DNA from: Granulosicoccus sp.
Lineage (GTDB): Bacteria; Pseudomonadota; Gammaproteobacteria; Granulosicoccales; Granulosicoccaceae
Reading direction: 5' to 3'
DNA length: 64,000 nt
Assembly: GCA_020627685.1 (NCBI GenBank)
Contig: JAHDGK010000019.1
Location: forward strand, 1 to 64,000
The notes beneath the pieces were generated by a model. It was not told the origin of the DNA. It did not search any database and saw only the letters and a list, made by a program, of their open reading frames with translations. A program made the translations under genes and the position numbers. Below, in pieces: positions 6,617 through 15,211 of the stretch (positions are counted from its first letter, which is position 1; every line of letters begins with the position of its first letter).

Positions 6617-6892
6617 ATGTCTAAAGAAATAGCCAGAGCTAGAACTAAAGAAATTGATAACGAGCAGAAAAAGCTTGAAAAGATATCGTTCCCATCGCAA
6701 CTGCTGTTGTTTTGCGCTGTGATAGCAAACTTGTTTTCCGGGAGAGACGTGCTTCCTGAGATGCTGACAAGCGACACTCTAATTCATGTCCTGCTGGTGT
6801 TTGCGTGTGTGGGGATCGCTTGGACGTCGGTAAAATCATGGAAACTCAATCGAGAACGGAATGCTATTTTGAGTAAATATGGCATATGGTAA
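6617..6892 (+). CDS. Small two-helix membrane protein
   Basis: A 91-residue protein with a charged, probably coiled-coil N-terminus (residues 1-24), two hydrophobic segments at about 28-44 and 57-72, and a basic tail. This suggests a hairpin in the inner membrane with both ends in the cytoplasm. Not recognised. AGAAGAA precedes the ATG. It is 17 bases upstream of the TfoX-like gene and may be co-transcribed with it. Confidence 0.65.
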   Translation: MSKEIARARTKEIDNEQKKLEKISFPSQLLLFCAVIANLFSGRDVLPEMLTSDTLIHVLLVFACVGIAWTSVKSWKLNRERNAILSKYGIW

Positions 6893-6909
6893 AGGCTGAC
6901 TAGGAGTCG

Positions 6910-7200
6910 ATGGTGGACTCAGTAAAACTACTGTCCAAGCAGTTGCGAAATGTTGGTCCCAAGCTGGCAGAGAAAATGGTTCTCGCAGGCATAGAGAGCC
7001 CAGAGCATTTGAGGCGCATTGGTTCTATTGAGGCGTTTCGCATGATGTATCCCGAAGGTGATGCATATGGTGATTTCAATGCAGCCTACCTGTATGCGCT
7101 TGAAGGTGCTATACGTGACTGTGACTGGTTGGACGTGCCAGAAACAGATAAATCAGCGTTTAAATCAATTGCGAAGGAACTTCAGGAGCAGCGTAAATAA
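6910..7200 (+). CDS. TfoX C-terminal domain protein
   Basis: A 96-residue stand-alone copy of the TfoX/Sxy C-terminal domain, a helix-hairpin-helix-like fold. Key features are LRNVGPKLAEKMVLAGIESPEHLRRIG (residues 11-37) and then RMMYPEGDAYGDFNAAYLYALEGAIRDCDW. Full-length Sxy/TfoX switches on competence genes; lone C-terminal domains have no settled role. There is no N-terminal TfoX domain here. AGGAG lies four bases before the ATG, close but usable. Confidence 0.85.
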   Translation: MVDSVKLLSKQLRNVGPKLAEKMVLAGIESPEHLRRIGSIEAFRMMYPEGDAYGDFNAAYLYALEGAIRDCDWLDVPETDKSAFKSIAKELQEQRK

Positions 7201-7354
7201 AGTTATTTTGCCCTATGAAGAAAGAGCGACAGAAAGTGCGGTTAAAAAAAATCCAATCGGTCAAGGGTTGATCGATACACCATGCTTGTAGTATTTTTTA
7301 TGTTTGAAGCTGAAATTTGACCAGAAATAATCACTTCTTATGTATGAGGAAATC

Positions 7355-7540
7355 ATGCAAGAAAATCACAAAGAAGAAGAAAGAAATATTACCCGTCGAA
7401 GAGCGTCAAGAAGGCATCAGGGGCCTGGACATTGGCACGTTGAGAAGCGCTCAAACGTAATTATCTGCAGTAGTTGTGATGCCCGCATTCCAAAATGGAA
7501 AAACCCTAAGCATTGTCCCGATTGTGGTGCTGGAAGGTAG
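7355..7540 (+). CDS. Small zinc-ribbon protein
   Basis: A 61-residue basic protein (from the ATG after GAGGAA; a longer frame begins at 7340). The C-terminal half has two CxxC knuckles, ICSSCDARIP and HCPDCGAG, making a four-cysteine zinc ribbon. The N-terminal part is rich in Arg, Lys and Glu. It might bind nucleic acid or a protein partner; no closer assignment is possible. Last gene of the accessory stretch, convergent with the LysR gene. Confidence 0.7.
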   Translation: MQENHKEEERNITRRRASRRHQGPGHWHVEKRSNVIICSSCDARIPKWKNPKHCPDCGAGR

Positions 7541-7637
7541 ATGTCGCTGACATTAAGATATCATTAAGTCATGTATAAAATCTCGCCATATAAATCGGTT
7601 GGTACTGTCTCAAGGTACTCGAAGTAGCTTGCACCAA

Positions 7638-8531
7638 TCACGCAATCATCGATTCCGCTTCCAAAAGAAGCCAATCACGAAATACTTGGTACTGGCGAAT
7701 GCCTTCGGCTTGATTGCTGTACACGAGATAATATCCGTAGCCCTCTAAGCGTATATCAAAGGGTTCGCAGAGCGCCCCTTCAGATATCGTTGAATCTAAT
7801 AAGGGGTTGGCAAGGGTCATACCGTGCCCGTCAATAGCAGACTGAACGCGCACATTGGGGTCTACTATCACAGGGCCAGTTGCTAATGGTTGTTCTAGGT
7901 TGGCTTTCTTTAACCATTCTGGCCAATAATCCGTACTTGCTTGATCTCGGAGCATTGTGTGATGCTTTATGTTGTTCAAAGAGCGCAAGCCGTGTTTACC
8001 GTTTAATAGTTCAGGCGAGCAAACTGCAATCATGGGCATCGAAAATAGTAAGTGTGCGTTGCTACCTGGCCATGATCCGTCTCCCCAACGGATAGCAACA
8101 TCAGTGTCATCTACGTTGAAATCCGGGTCATTGACCGAGTGTTGCAAACGTATTGTGATATCCGGGTGGCTATTCAGGAATTTCCCAAGGCGTGGCGATA
8201 GCCACCGGGTTACGAAATAAGTACTCACCGAAACGGTCAGCGGTGTATTTTGCTTGGCAGGGGCAATACTGGATAGCGCCGAGTCGAGTTCCTGAAATTG
8301 CCTATGCGTTATTTGGAAAAGTGTCTGTCCTGCGCTGGTCAATTCCACGCTGCGTGTTTTACGCTTGAAAAGGGGAGTTGATAAAGCCTCTTCCAGCTTT
8401 TTTATCTGATAACTAATGGCTCCCGGAGACACAGAAAGCTCGTTTGCTGCATCTGCAAAACTTAACAGCCGGGCCGCCGATTCGAAGGCCTGAAGCGCTT
8501 TTAGAGAGGGTAGATGACTAAACATCCTCAT
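7638..8531 (-). CDS. LysR-family regulator, GcvA-like
   Basis: A 297-residue LysR-type regulator. The winged helix-turn-helix is at residues 6-65 (LPSLKALQAFESAARLLSFADAANELSVSPGAISYQIKKLE), with the start LPSLKALQAFE typical of GcvA-like members. The effector-binding domain covers about 95-290 (NTPLTVSVSTYFVTRWLSPRL onward). It is transcribed divergently from the membrane hydroxylase at 8666, with 134 bases between, so it probably controls that gene and itself. The effector is unknown. Confidence 0.92.
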   Translation of the reverse strand: MRMFSHLPSLKALQAFESAARLLSFADAANELSVSPGAISYQIKKLEEALSTPLFKRKTRSVELTSAGQTLFQITHRQFQELDSALSSIAPAKQNTPLTVSVSTYFVTRWLSPRLGKFLNSHPDITIRLQHSVNDPDFNVDDTDVAIRWGDGSWPGSNAHLLFSMPMIAVCSPELLNGKHGLRSLNNIKHHTMLRDQASTDYWPEWLKKANLEQPLATGPVIVDPNVRVQSAIDGHGMTLANPLLDSTISEGALCEPFDIRLEGYGYYLVYSNQAEGIRQYQVFRDWLLLEAESMIA

Positions 8532-8592
8532 AGACTAAATTATTTGATGCATAAGTGAAACAAATTCAGTTGTGTACGCTCGATTTTCGGTT

Positions 8593-8634
8593 GTAGACTT
8601 AAAAATCTACGGCATAGTGGCCTCCGGACCGTAG
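8593..8634. promoter_or_regulatory. Inverted repeats in the divergent promoter region
   Basis: GTAGA-N8-TCTAC (8593-8610) is a plausible LysR-type operator, centred about 70 bases from the LysR gene. Its right arm overlaps another repeat, CTACGG (8607-8612) with CCGTAG (8629-8634). Which of these matters is not known. Confidence 0.4.
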
Positions 8635-8665
8635 CGAAATTGCCCCACGCACTTGAGTTAAGCGA

Positions 8666-9661
8666 ATGACTAAAAAAACGGCGAGTGAATCAGACACGGC
8701 GAGAAAAACATGGAATTTCACACCACCGGTACCTGTGGCCGTGTCCCCCTATTTTCGATGGCCACCTGATATACGCAGTATTGTTCGATGGATGATTAGC
8801 GGTTGGTTTCCTGTGTCGGAACGCTCTATTATTTTGCTATTCGCCATTGCGGCATCTGTCATTTTTGAGCCTCAGCTTTCCCAAACACAAACTTTAGCCC
8901 CGGGTTGGATTGCACATCTTCTAATTCGAAACCTGCTGCTCATGGGATTGGTCGCAGGTGGCTTGCATTGGTATTTTTATATTGCTCGTAAGCAAGGTGA
9001 TGAGCGTCGTTACGATGCCAGGCCGTTTGCGAGTAACAGCCGACAATTCACTTTTAAGTCTCAGGTACATGACAACATGTTTTGGACGCTGGTGAGTGGG
9101 GTCTCCATTTGGACAGCCTATGAAGCTTTGATGTTGTGGGCCTTGGCGAATGGCTATGCACCTGCGTTGTCTATGCCTGAGCAGTGGCTCTGGTTAGTGT
9201 TACTCATTTTTTTACTACCGATGTGGGAGACAACGCATTTCTTTTTAATTCACCGACTCATTCATACTTCAAAGCTGTATCAGAGGGTGCATGCGCTTCA
9301 TCATAGAAATACCAATGTCGGACCGTGGTCAGGTTTATCCATGCATCCCGTGGAGCATCTTATTTATCTAAGCACGGTGTTGATTCATTTCGTTATTCCG
9401 TCAACACCTTTACTTATTGCGTTTCATTTAATGTACTTCACGTTGTCTGCTGCCACTACGCACACTGGCTACCAAGGCATCGTGATTGGCGGTAAGTTGG
9501 TTTTGCCGTTGGGCACCTTTCATCATCAGCTTCACCATCGTTACTTTACCTGCAACTATGGCGGGCTGGAAATGCCATGGGATCAGTGGACTGGATCGTT
9601 TCACGACGGGACCGCTGAATCGCATCAGGCGTTTATGAATAAGCGAAAACAGAATGTTTAG
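8666..9661 (+). CDS. Sterol desaturase/fatty acid hydroxylase family membrane enzyme
   Basis: A 331-residue di-iron membrane oxygenase. Membrane segments are at about residues 50-70, 85-105, 135-160 and 168-190, plus a pair near 235-265. The histidine clusters are HRLIH (191-195), HALHH (206-210), a single His before IYLST, and HHQLHHRYF (282-290), which would hold the iron pair. Such enzymes insert a hydroxyl or double bond into lipid chains; the substrate cannot be told. Divergent from a LysR regulator. Confidence 0.88.
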   Translation: MTKKTASESDTARKTWNFTPPVPVAVSPYFRWPPDIRSIVRWMISGWFPVSERSIILLFAIAASVIFEPQLSQTQTLAPGWIAHLLIRNLLLMGLVAGGLHWYFYIARKQGDERRYDARPFASNSRQFTFKSQVHDNMFWTLVSGVSIWTAYEALMLWALANGYAPALSMPEQWLWLVLLIFLLPMWETTHFFLIHRLIHTSKLYQRVHALHHRNTNVGPWSGLSMHPVEHLIYLSTVLIHFVIPSTPLLIAFHLMYFTLSAATTHTGYQGIVIGGKLVLPLGTFHHQLHHRYFTCNYGGLEMPWDQWTGSFHDGTAESHQAFMNKRKQNV

Positions 9662-9679
9662 ACAAAGTGCTTTTGAGAC

Positions 9680-9720
9680 TGCACACATAAATTGAGGTGG
9701 AAGTTCCACCTAGCTGTGCA
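9680..9720 (+). terminator. Strong hairpin after the hydroxylase gene
   Basis: AGGTGGAA-G-TTCCACCT (9695-9711) is a perfect palindrome, nested inside TGCACA (9680-9685) and TGTGCA (9715-9720). It begins 19 bases after the stop codon. No T-run follows, so termination would be factor-assisted, or the hairpin may instead stabilise the mRNA end. Confidence 0.5.
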
Positions 9721-9871
9721 TGCTTGTGAGAAAGAGCCAAGACGGAATATTCAATAAACTGCCTGAGGGTATTTTCACAAGACTTAAGTGTTAAAAAGGT
9801 ATGATATGGCGTTGTAGCACCGTATGTTCTGAATTAGGCTTCAGACCTCGGCTTTCCCGGATACCCTATCA

Positions 9872-11104
9872 ATGTTTGGTCGGCAAACCTCAGCGTTGAC
9901 TGAAGAAACTCGCGTCGCCACGTACTACGCAGTTTTTTTCTTGGCCATCGGTAGTGTCATGCCTTTTGTGGCCATCTGGTTTGAGTCCATCGGAATCTCA
10001 GCCTCTATGAGCGGGGTTATTCTCGCAGCGCCTCCATTTGCAATCGTACTGTTCAATATTGTGATTGGAAGTGCAGCTGACAGATTGAAGGACTGGCGTT
10101 CGGCGATCATCGCTTGCAATGCGATCGCACTGGTGGTCGGGGGCTGGTTGCTGTTCCGAGTAGAGCCTATACACGTTCTGGTTGTTTGGACCATATCCGG
10201 GCTATTTATCATCGCCAGCTCTCCCATAACGGACGCTGCCGCTTTAGATATGACACGTCGGCGTGGCAGTGATTATGGACGCATTCGGGCGTTAGGCTCT
10301 GTAGGGTTTGTCGTGGGCATCATTTTAGCCGGCGCCCTGTTTGATAAAATAGGCATGGGAGCGTTTGCCTGGATCATTTTGTTAACGGCAGCATTTCGTT
10401 TGCTTGCGGCTTATCTGTTGCCAACTTTTCGTGAGCGTCCACAGTCTCAGCACCAGGCCGCGACAGCCGATATCCATAAGAAGTCTGTTAACCAGAGGTT
10501 GTTTGGTGGTCTGATGGCCGGAATGGACCTGTTTCGACAACCTGGTATTTGTTCTGTGATTTTCGGGGCAGCACTACTCAACGCATCGCACAGTTTTAAC
10601 AACGTCTACTCCGTTTTACATTGGGGGCAGTTGGGAATTTCCAACACGGTGTCTTCACTACTCTGGTCCGCAGGCGTTGTTGCTGAAATTGCCTTAATGT
10701 GGGGATTTACGGGAATTGCGAAAAAGGTATCTGCCAGGCACTGTCTACTATTGGCCTGTTTCACTTGTATAGTTCGCTGGTGCATAACGGGGATGGATCC
10801 AAGCGTTTGGGTGCTGTTTATACTGCAAACACTACACGCCATTACATTCGGGCTCACCTTCCTCGCATCCGTGAATTTTATTTCTAGAAGAGTTGATCCT
10901 AACCATGCGGCGCAAGCACAAAGTGTACTGGCTACTCTAACGACATTGTTTATGGCTATTGGAATTTGGTTGTCAGGCCAGTTTTACCAAAACTTTGGTG
11001 GCCAAACTTACTGGGCCATGGCTATTATGGCTCTACTGGGCGGTGCACTTGTGCTAAATAGCTATCGCACGAAGCTAAGCGATGTTGCCGCAGAGTATCG
11101 CTAG
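9872..11104 (+). CDS. Major facilitator transporter, MFS_1-like
   Basis: A 410-residue, 12-helix transporter of the major facilitator superfamily, closest in pattern to the phenylpropionate-permease-like (HcaT/LacY-related) group. Visible are the helix 1 start TRVATYYAVFFLAIGSVMPFVAIWFESIG, the inter-helix motif GSAADRLKDWR (residues 67-77) and DYGRIRALGSVGFVVG. A hydrophilic loop at 190-210 splits the two six-helix halves. Substrate unknown. It is followed 48 bases later by a TauE-type exporter. Confidence 0.88.
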   Translation: MFGRQTSALTEETRVATYYAVFFLAIGSVMPFVAIWFESIGISASMSGVILAAPPFAIVLFNIVIGSAADRLKDWRSAIIACNAIALVVGGWLLFRVEPIHVLVVWTISGLFIIASSPITDAAALDMTRRRGSDYGRIRALGSVGFVVGIILAGALFDKIGMGAFAWIILLTAAFRLLAAYLLPTFRERPQSQHQAATADIHKKSVNQRLFGGLMAGMDLFRQPGICSVIFGAALLNASHSFNNVYSVLHWGQLGISNTVSSLLWSAGVVAEIALMWGFTGIAKKVSARHCLLLACFTCIVRWCITGMDPSVWVLFILQTLHAITFGLTFLASVNFISRRVDPNHAAQAQSVLATLTTLFMAIGIWLSGQFYQNFGGQTYWAMAIMALLGGALVLNSYRTKLSDVAAEYR

Positions 11105-11152
11105 CGGTCCAGAGTAAAATTGAAGTATTCAACAGAGCGATAGTAAATAACA

Positions 11153-11980
11153 ATGGCTGGATTTTCGTTTTCAGTATTGATCGGACTCACGTTAGGCCTA
11201 ATGCTAACCGGCGCCATTGCGGGTGTTCTCGCCGGGCTTTTGGGAGTAGGTGGCGGCATCGTAATTGTCCCGGTCTTAATTGTCATCGTAGAGCTTTTTG
11301 ACATACACGATAGTATTGCCATGTTGCTCGTAGTCGGCACATCGCTCGCCACTATTATTCCCACGTCGATCTCATCAGCTAGGGCCCACCGTAAACGCGG
11401 TGCCATCGATGTAGACATTTTGAAAGGCTGGATTCCAGCAGTTTTTATCGGTGCGTTAATAGGGGGCATCGCGTCTAAATATATTGGATCGGGTGGACTT
11501 ACCCTTATCTTTGGAGTTGTGGCTCTGATTGTCTCGGTTAACTTGGCCATCAAGAAAACAATCACCCTAGCGTCTGCGCCGCCAGTATCACGCATCTCTC
11601 AAAGTGCAATCGCGCTACCCATAGGTTTTACATCCGCATTGATGGGAATTGGCGGGGGAACCTTATCGGTGCCAGTCTTATCCATGTTGTCCGTGCCAGT
11701 TCACAGGGCTGTGGCTACGGCGTCGGTTTTCGGTCTGGCCATCGCGTTGCCTGCCGTTTGCGGATTCATTTGGGCGGGTATTGGTGTTGAAGGCCGTCCA
11801 CCGGGTTCTATAGGGTTTGTCAATCTGCCAGCAGCGGTTTTATTATTTTCCATGAGTGTTGTGACCGCACCCTACGGTGTTCGACTGGCTCATTCGTTGG
11901 AGCCTCGTAAGCTGAAAGTGGCGTTTGCAATTTTTTTAGGCCTTAGCGCTTTACGAATGTTGTGGAAGTATTTCGGGTAA
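11153..11980 (+). CDS. TauE/SafE family exporter
   Basis: A 275-residue membrane protein of the TauE/SafE (DUF81) family, predicted to move small organosulfur or other anions. The family hallmark appears twice: LLGVGGGIVIVPVL (residues 28-42) and MGIGGGTLSVPVL (163-176), one per repeat. About eight membrane helices. The stop codon is directly followed by the TTG start of the HD-domain gene, so both are in one transcript. The substrate is not known; there is no sulfur enzyme next to it. Confidence 0.9.
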   Translation: MAGFSFSVLIGLTLGLMLTGAIAGVLAGLLGVGGGIVIVPVLIVIVELFDIHDSIAMLLVVGTSLATIIPTSISSARAHRKRGAIDVDILKGWIPAVFIGALIGGIASKYIGSGGLTLIFGVVALIVSVNLAIKKTITLASAPPVSRISQSAIALPIGFTSALMGIGGGTLSVPVLSMLSVPVHRAVATASVFGLAIALPAVCGFIWAGIGVEGRPPGSIGFVNLPAAVLLFSMSVVTAPYGVRLAHSLEPRKLKVAFAIFLGLSALRMLWKYFG

Positions 11981-12631
11981 TTGCACTTGAAGCAGAATGA
12001 TAACCTTCAGAATTGGGACGATACATTTTCCAAAAAAATGCGTGAGCTGGCAGCTGTTGATTCAGCACACGACTTCCTGCATTTTCAGCGAGTAGTTAAT
12101 ACAGCTAAGCGCTTGTGCAGGGAACACCAAGGTGATTTGAACATCGTCCTACCCGCAGCCTGGCTACACGATTTAGTATCGCTCCCTAAAGATCATCCTG
12201 ATCGATCAAAAGCTTCTTATTTTTCTGCTCAGGCCGCCATAGATTACCTAAAATCGGTCGGCTACCCAGATAGTTTTTTGGATCCAATCTTCCACGCTAT
12301 CGAAAGCCATAGTTTTAGTGCCAACATGGCGCCGCTAACACTTGAGGCGAAGATTGTTCAAGACGCGGATAGATTGGATGCGCTTGGTGCCATTGGCATA
12401 TCACGATGTTTCGCCGTTGGCGGAATGCTAAACAGAGCTATATACAGTGGAGATGATCCCTTCTGTGAGCATCGAATTCCCGATGATTCCAGGTATACCA
12501 TTGACCACTTCTTTAGCAAACTGTTTTCCATTGCGAAAACGCTTCAAACCGACTCTGGAAAGGCTGAGGGTGAAAAGCGTGTTCATGCTATGAAGGAGTA
12601 TCTGCGACAGCTTGAAAGCGAAATATTTTGA
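11981..12631 (+). CDS. HD-domain phosphohydrolase
   Basis: A 216-residue metal-dependent phosphohydrolase of the YedJ/YfbR-like HD group. Metal ligands are seen as H in HDFLHFQRVV (residues 28-37), HD in AAWLHDLV (about 62-63), H in IESHS and D in QDADRLDALGA (about 130). These enzymes act on nucleotides or similar phosphates; the substrate is not assignable. The TTG start immediately after the upstream stop is the longest frame; ATG at 12038 is less likely as it would come just before the first motif. Confidence 0.87.
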   Translation: MHLKQNDNLQNWDDTFSKKMRELAAVDSAHDFLHFQRVVNTAKRLCREHQGDLNIVLPAAWLHDLVSLPKDHPDRSKASYFSAQAAIDYLKSVGYPDSFLDPIFHAIESHSFSANMAPLTLEAKIVQDADRLDALGAIGISRCFAVGGMLNRAIYSGDDPFCEHRIPDDSRYTIDHFFSKLFSIAKTLQTDSGKAEGEKRVHAMKEYLRQLESEIF

Positions 12632-12792
12632 GACTTTAGTAGGTATGCGTCGTATTCAGGTCTTAGGCCGCATCGCGCCGACTACTGATAATTTGAAGAC
12701 CCCATCACATAAAAGCTGCGACCCAGACTGGTGTAATCAGTAAATAGGCGTAGCGTTTCAAAGTCTGTGCTTGTTCAGATCTCCATTTGGCG

Positions 12793-12856
12793 CCAACGGC
12801 AGCCGATACAGCCGTAACAGCGTTGGTGTGTGTCAGAAAATGCCCGAAAACACACC
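12793..12856 (+). promoter_or_regulatory. Leader hairpins before the receiver gene
   Basis: CCAACG (12793-12798) pairs with CGTTGG (12821-12826), with CGGC/GCCG inside. GGTGTGT (12825-12831) pairs with ACACACC (12850-12856). The two stems share GG, so they may be mutually exclusive. Together they occupy the 100 bases before the start at 12894. It does not match a riboswitch class that I know. Confidence 0.35.
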
Positions 12857-12893
12857 GTGTGGTTGCTCTATCGGGGCTATAGGGTTAGGCAAA

Positions 12894-13352
12894 ATGGAAA
12901 CTTACATACTTTTTGTTGATGACGAGCCGTCTATTTTAGGTGCCATAAAACGCGTATTTCGTCGTTCATCTTATACGGTGCTGACTGCAAACACTGCCGA
13001 AAAAGCATTAGAGCTTATACATTCAACCCCCATTTCAGTATTGGTCTCTGATTACACGATGCCGGGTCAAACCGGTGCAGAGCTTCTCGAAACCGCAAAA
13101 AAAGTACGACCAGATATGACTCGAATAATTTTAAGCGGAAATGGGGATCAGGAAGCGACGATTCAGTCGATAAACCGTGGAGCAGCAAGTCGGTTTTTGA
13201 CAAAACCTTGGGACGATGCCGTTTTGTTGCAAGAAATTGATAAAGCGGTAGAAGAGTGGGAAGAATCGAAATTTCAGATGTCAGCCAGTCATGCAAAGGT
13301 TGGCTTGAAGTTTTTAAAGAAAAACGGTGCGACGCTCTCTGTTACCAAATGA
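12894..13352 (+). CDS. Stand-alone CheY-like response regulator
   Basis: A 152-residue receiver domain with no output domain. Phosphoacceptor Asp53 is in VLVSDYTMPG; the acidic pair is DDE (9-11) and the conserved Lys is in LTKPWDD. The open frame extends upstream to 12771, but ATG 12894 begins at the usual place (METYILFVDDE) and the earlier part looks non-coding. Over the first 115 residues it is highly similar to the receiver of the next gene, so the two arose by duplication. The C-terminal tail (about residues 122-152) is basic and unassigned. Confidence 0.88.
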   Translation: METYILFVDDEPSILGAIKRVFRRSSYTVLTANTAEKALELIHSTPISVLVSDYTMPGQTGAELLETAKKVRPDMTRIILSGNGDQEATIQSINRGAASRFLTKPWDDAVLLQEIDKAVEEWEESKFQMSASHAKVGLKFLKKNGATLSVTK

Positions 13353-13438
13353 CTGTGTTTTGTACAGCCCGATGGCTGAATAGACTCAAATTTTTTAAAT
13401 AAGACATCGGTGATAGACGAATAAGACGTGAGAATACA

Positions 13439-15133
13439 ATGAAAAATCACATTCTTTTTGTTGATGATGAGCGATCAATTCTTAGCTCAATTAAGCGCGC
13501 ATTTCGTAAAACACCGCTGAATATACTCACAACCGATTCAGTCGAAGAAGCGCTTGAACTGATCGAGAGTAAAACGATATCTGTGTTGGTGTCCGACTAC
13601 ACGATGCCGGGATCCACCGGCGCCGACCTGTTGGAGAAAGCGAAAGCTATCCGACCGGAAATGACTCGTATCATCCTTAGCGGAAACGGCGATCAGGAAG
13701 CTACAGTTGAGTCGATAAACCGTGGGGCTGCGAGCCGATTTCTGGCTAAGCCGTGGGATGATGCGCAGCTCATTAACGAAATAACCGATGCAGTCTCTGA
13801 ATGGAAAAAAAGAGTTTTCCTGGATACTGAGAAAAACCTTCTAAATCACACATCTTTTTTAGAGATAGTGGACGGTAAGATATCCGCAAAATCTGCAGAG
13901 AACTATGCCTTAGCTTACTTTGGATTTCATGATTTTGAGAGAATTCAAGATCGAATTGGTCGTGTAAAAATCGTCGAATTCATGAAGCATATTGTTCCTG
14001 CCTCTATGAATGTAGATGCGTGTGTGGCCTTAGGTGCGTTGGATACTCATCGCTATTGTGCATTGGTCTCACTATCTGAAAGTTGTGTAGACGTTGAAAG
14101 CGAAGTAAGAGAACTGGTTGATCAATTTCCACTATCAACTGAGTTCGACGATCAAAAAATTAAATTTTCCTATGATATTGGCTTTGTAGCCGTTGACTCC
14201 GTAAATACTACAGCGTCTAGTTTGTTAGAGAAGTCGATTACTGCATATCGGCATTCCTGTGACCTCAATGGGCAGACTGTTATTGAATACAAAGCCTGCA
14301 TGGATGAACGCAAAAACAGTTTAAATGCGTTAGAAAACGGATTGGATGCCGCGCTAAGCGACAATGAATTTGTTTTATATTATCAACCGAAAATCAATGC
14401 GAACGATGGCTCAGTACATGGTGCTGAGGCACTGATACGTTGGAATAGTAAAGAGCTTGGATTAGTGCAGCCAAACGACTTCATTCCAATAATCGAAAGA
14501 GACAAGGCAATAATTGACGTTGGGCAGTGGGTGCTAGGAGAAGCGGCTCAACAATGGATGAGTTGGTACGGGGTTTTAGACGAGAACTCCACTGTGTCCG
14601 TAAATGTATCCCCAAAGCAGCTGCAGGACAATACATTCATAAAGCGTCTTGAAACCGTACTTACGGAGACGGGTATCAAAGCATCCAATCTGGAGTTGGA
14701 GATTACCGAGAGCCTCATGATGGAGGATATCTGGAAAACTATAAGCATGTTGAAAGATATTAAGTCTTTAGGTGTCATGCTTTCGATTGATGATTTTGGG
14801 ACTGGTTATTCGTCGTTAAGCCATTTGAGCTTAATGCCTGTTGATCTTCTTAAAATTGATCGCTCGTTTATATCGCCAATGTCTGAATCTAAAGAGTCGA
14901 GAAACCTTGTCAATAACCTGATTCGAATGGGACACGATCTAGGTGTAGAGATAGTTGCGGAAGGGGTAGAGGATGAAAACCAACTTAATATCCTCAAAGA
15001 ATATGGCTGCGATTTTATTCAGGGGTATTACTACAGCCCACCTGTTCCAGCGGAAGAGTTTACTAAATTGGTTGGTCAGTTTGAAGTAAGCCGCGTTGAA
15101 TCTGAGTTAGTGGGTTTCAGAGCTGCCGGTTAG
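13439..15133 (+). CDS. Response regulator with degenerate GGDEF-like region and active EAL domain
   Basis: A 564-residue cyclic-di-GMP phosphodiesterase. The receiver (1-125) has Asp53. Residues about 135-290 look like a GGDEF fold without the GGDEF motif, so no cyclase activity is expected. The EAL domain (about 300-550) keeps every catalytic element: EALIRW, VNVSPKQL, ELEITES, IDDFGTGYSSL, LLKIDRSF, IVAEGVED and FIQGYYYSPP. Phosphorylation by the kinase encoded downstream probably controls c-di-GMP breakdown. It is followed 78 bases later by the binding-protein gene. Confidence 0.93.
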   Translation: MKNHILFVDDERSILSSIKRAFRKTPLNILTTDSVEEALELIESKTISVLVSDYTMPGSTGADLLEKAKAIRPEMTRIILSGNGDQEATVESINRGAASRFLAKPWDDAQLINEITDAVSEWKKRVFLDTEKNLLNHTSFLEIVDGKISAKSAENYALAYFGFHDFERIQDRIGRVKIVEFMKHIVPASMNVDACVALGALDTHRYCALVSLSESCVDVESEVRELVDQFPLSTEFDDQKIKFSYDIGFVAVDSVNTTASSLLEKSITAYRHSCDLNGQTVIEYKACMDERKNSLNALENGLDAALSDNEFVLYYQPKINANDGSVHGAEALIRWNSKELGLVQPNDFIPIIERDKAIIDVGQWVLGEAAQQWMSWYGVLDENSTVSVNVSPKQLQDNTFIKRLETVLTETGIKASNLELEITESLMMEDIWKTISMLKDIKSLGVMLSIDDFGTGYSSLSHLSLMPVDLLKIDRSFISPMSESKESRNLVNNLIRMGHDLGVEIVAEGVEDENQLNILKEYGCDFIQGYYYSPPVPAEEFTKLVGQFEVSRVESELVGFRAAG

Positions 15134-15211
15134 CCTAAAAATAATTAAAAAAAGTGCTGAGGGGCATCCAGTCCCTAACTCTGCACAGAATAGATAAGGA
15201 GTTTTTATATC

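Noticed and set aside
11101-11595. 164-codon minus-strand frame within the TauE-type gene
   Set aside because: It is the antisense shadow of a glycine- and valine-rich membrane gene, with low-complexity Pro/Thr/Met content and no start signal.
12632-12893. c-di-GMP riboswitch before the receiver-EAL operon
   Set aside because: The region has hairpins but not the conserved GEMM core or its tetraloop receptor, so it was listed only as an unassigned leader structure.
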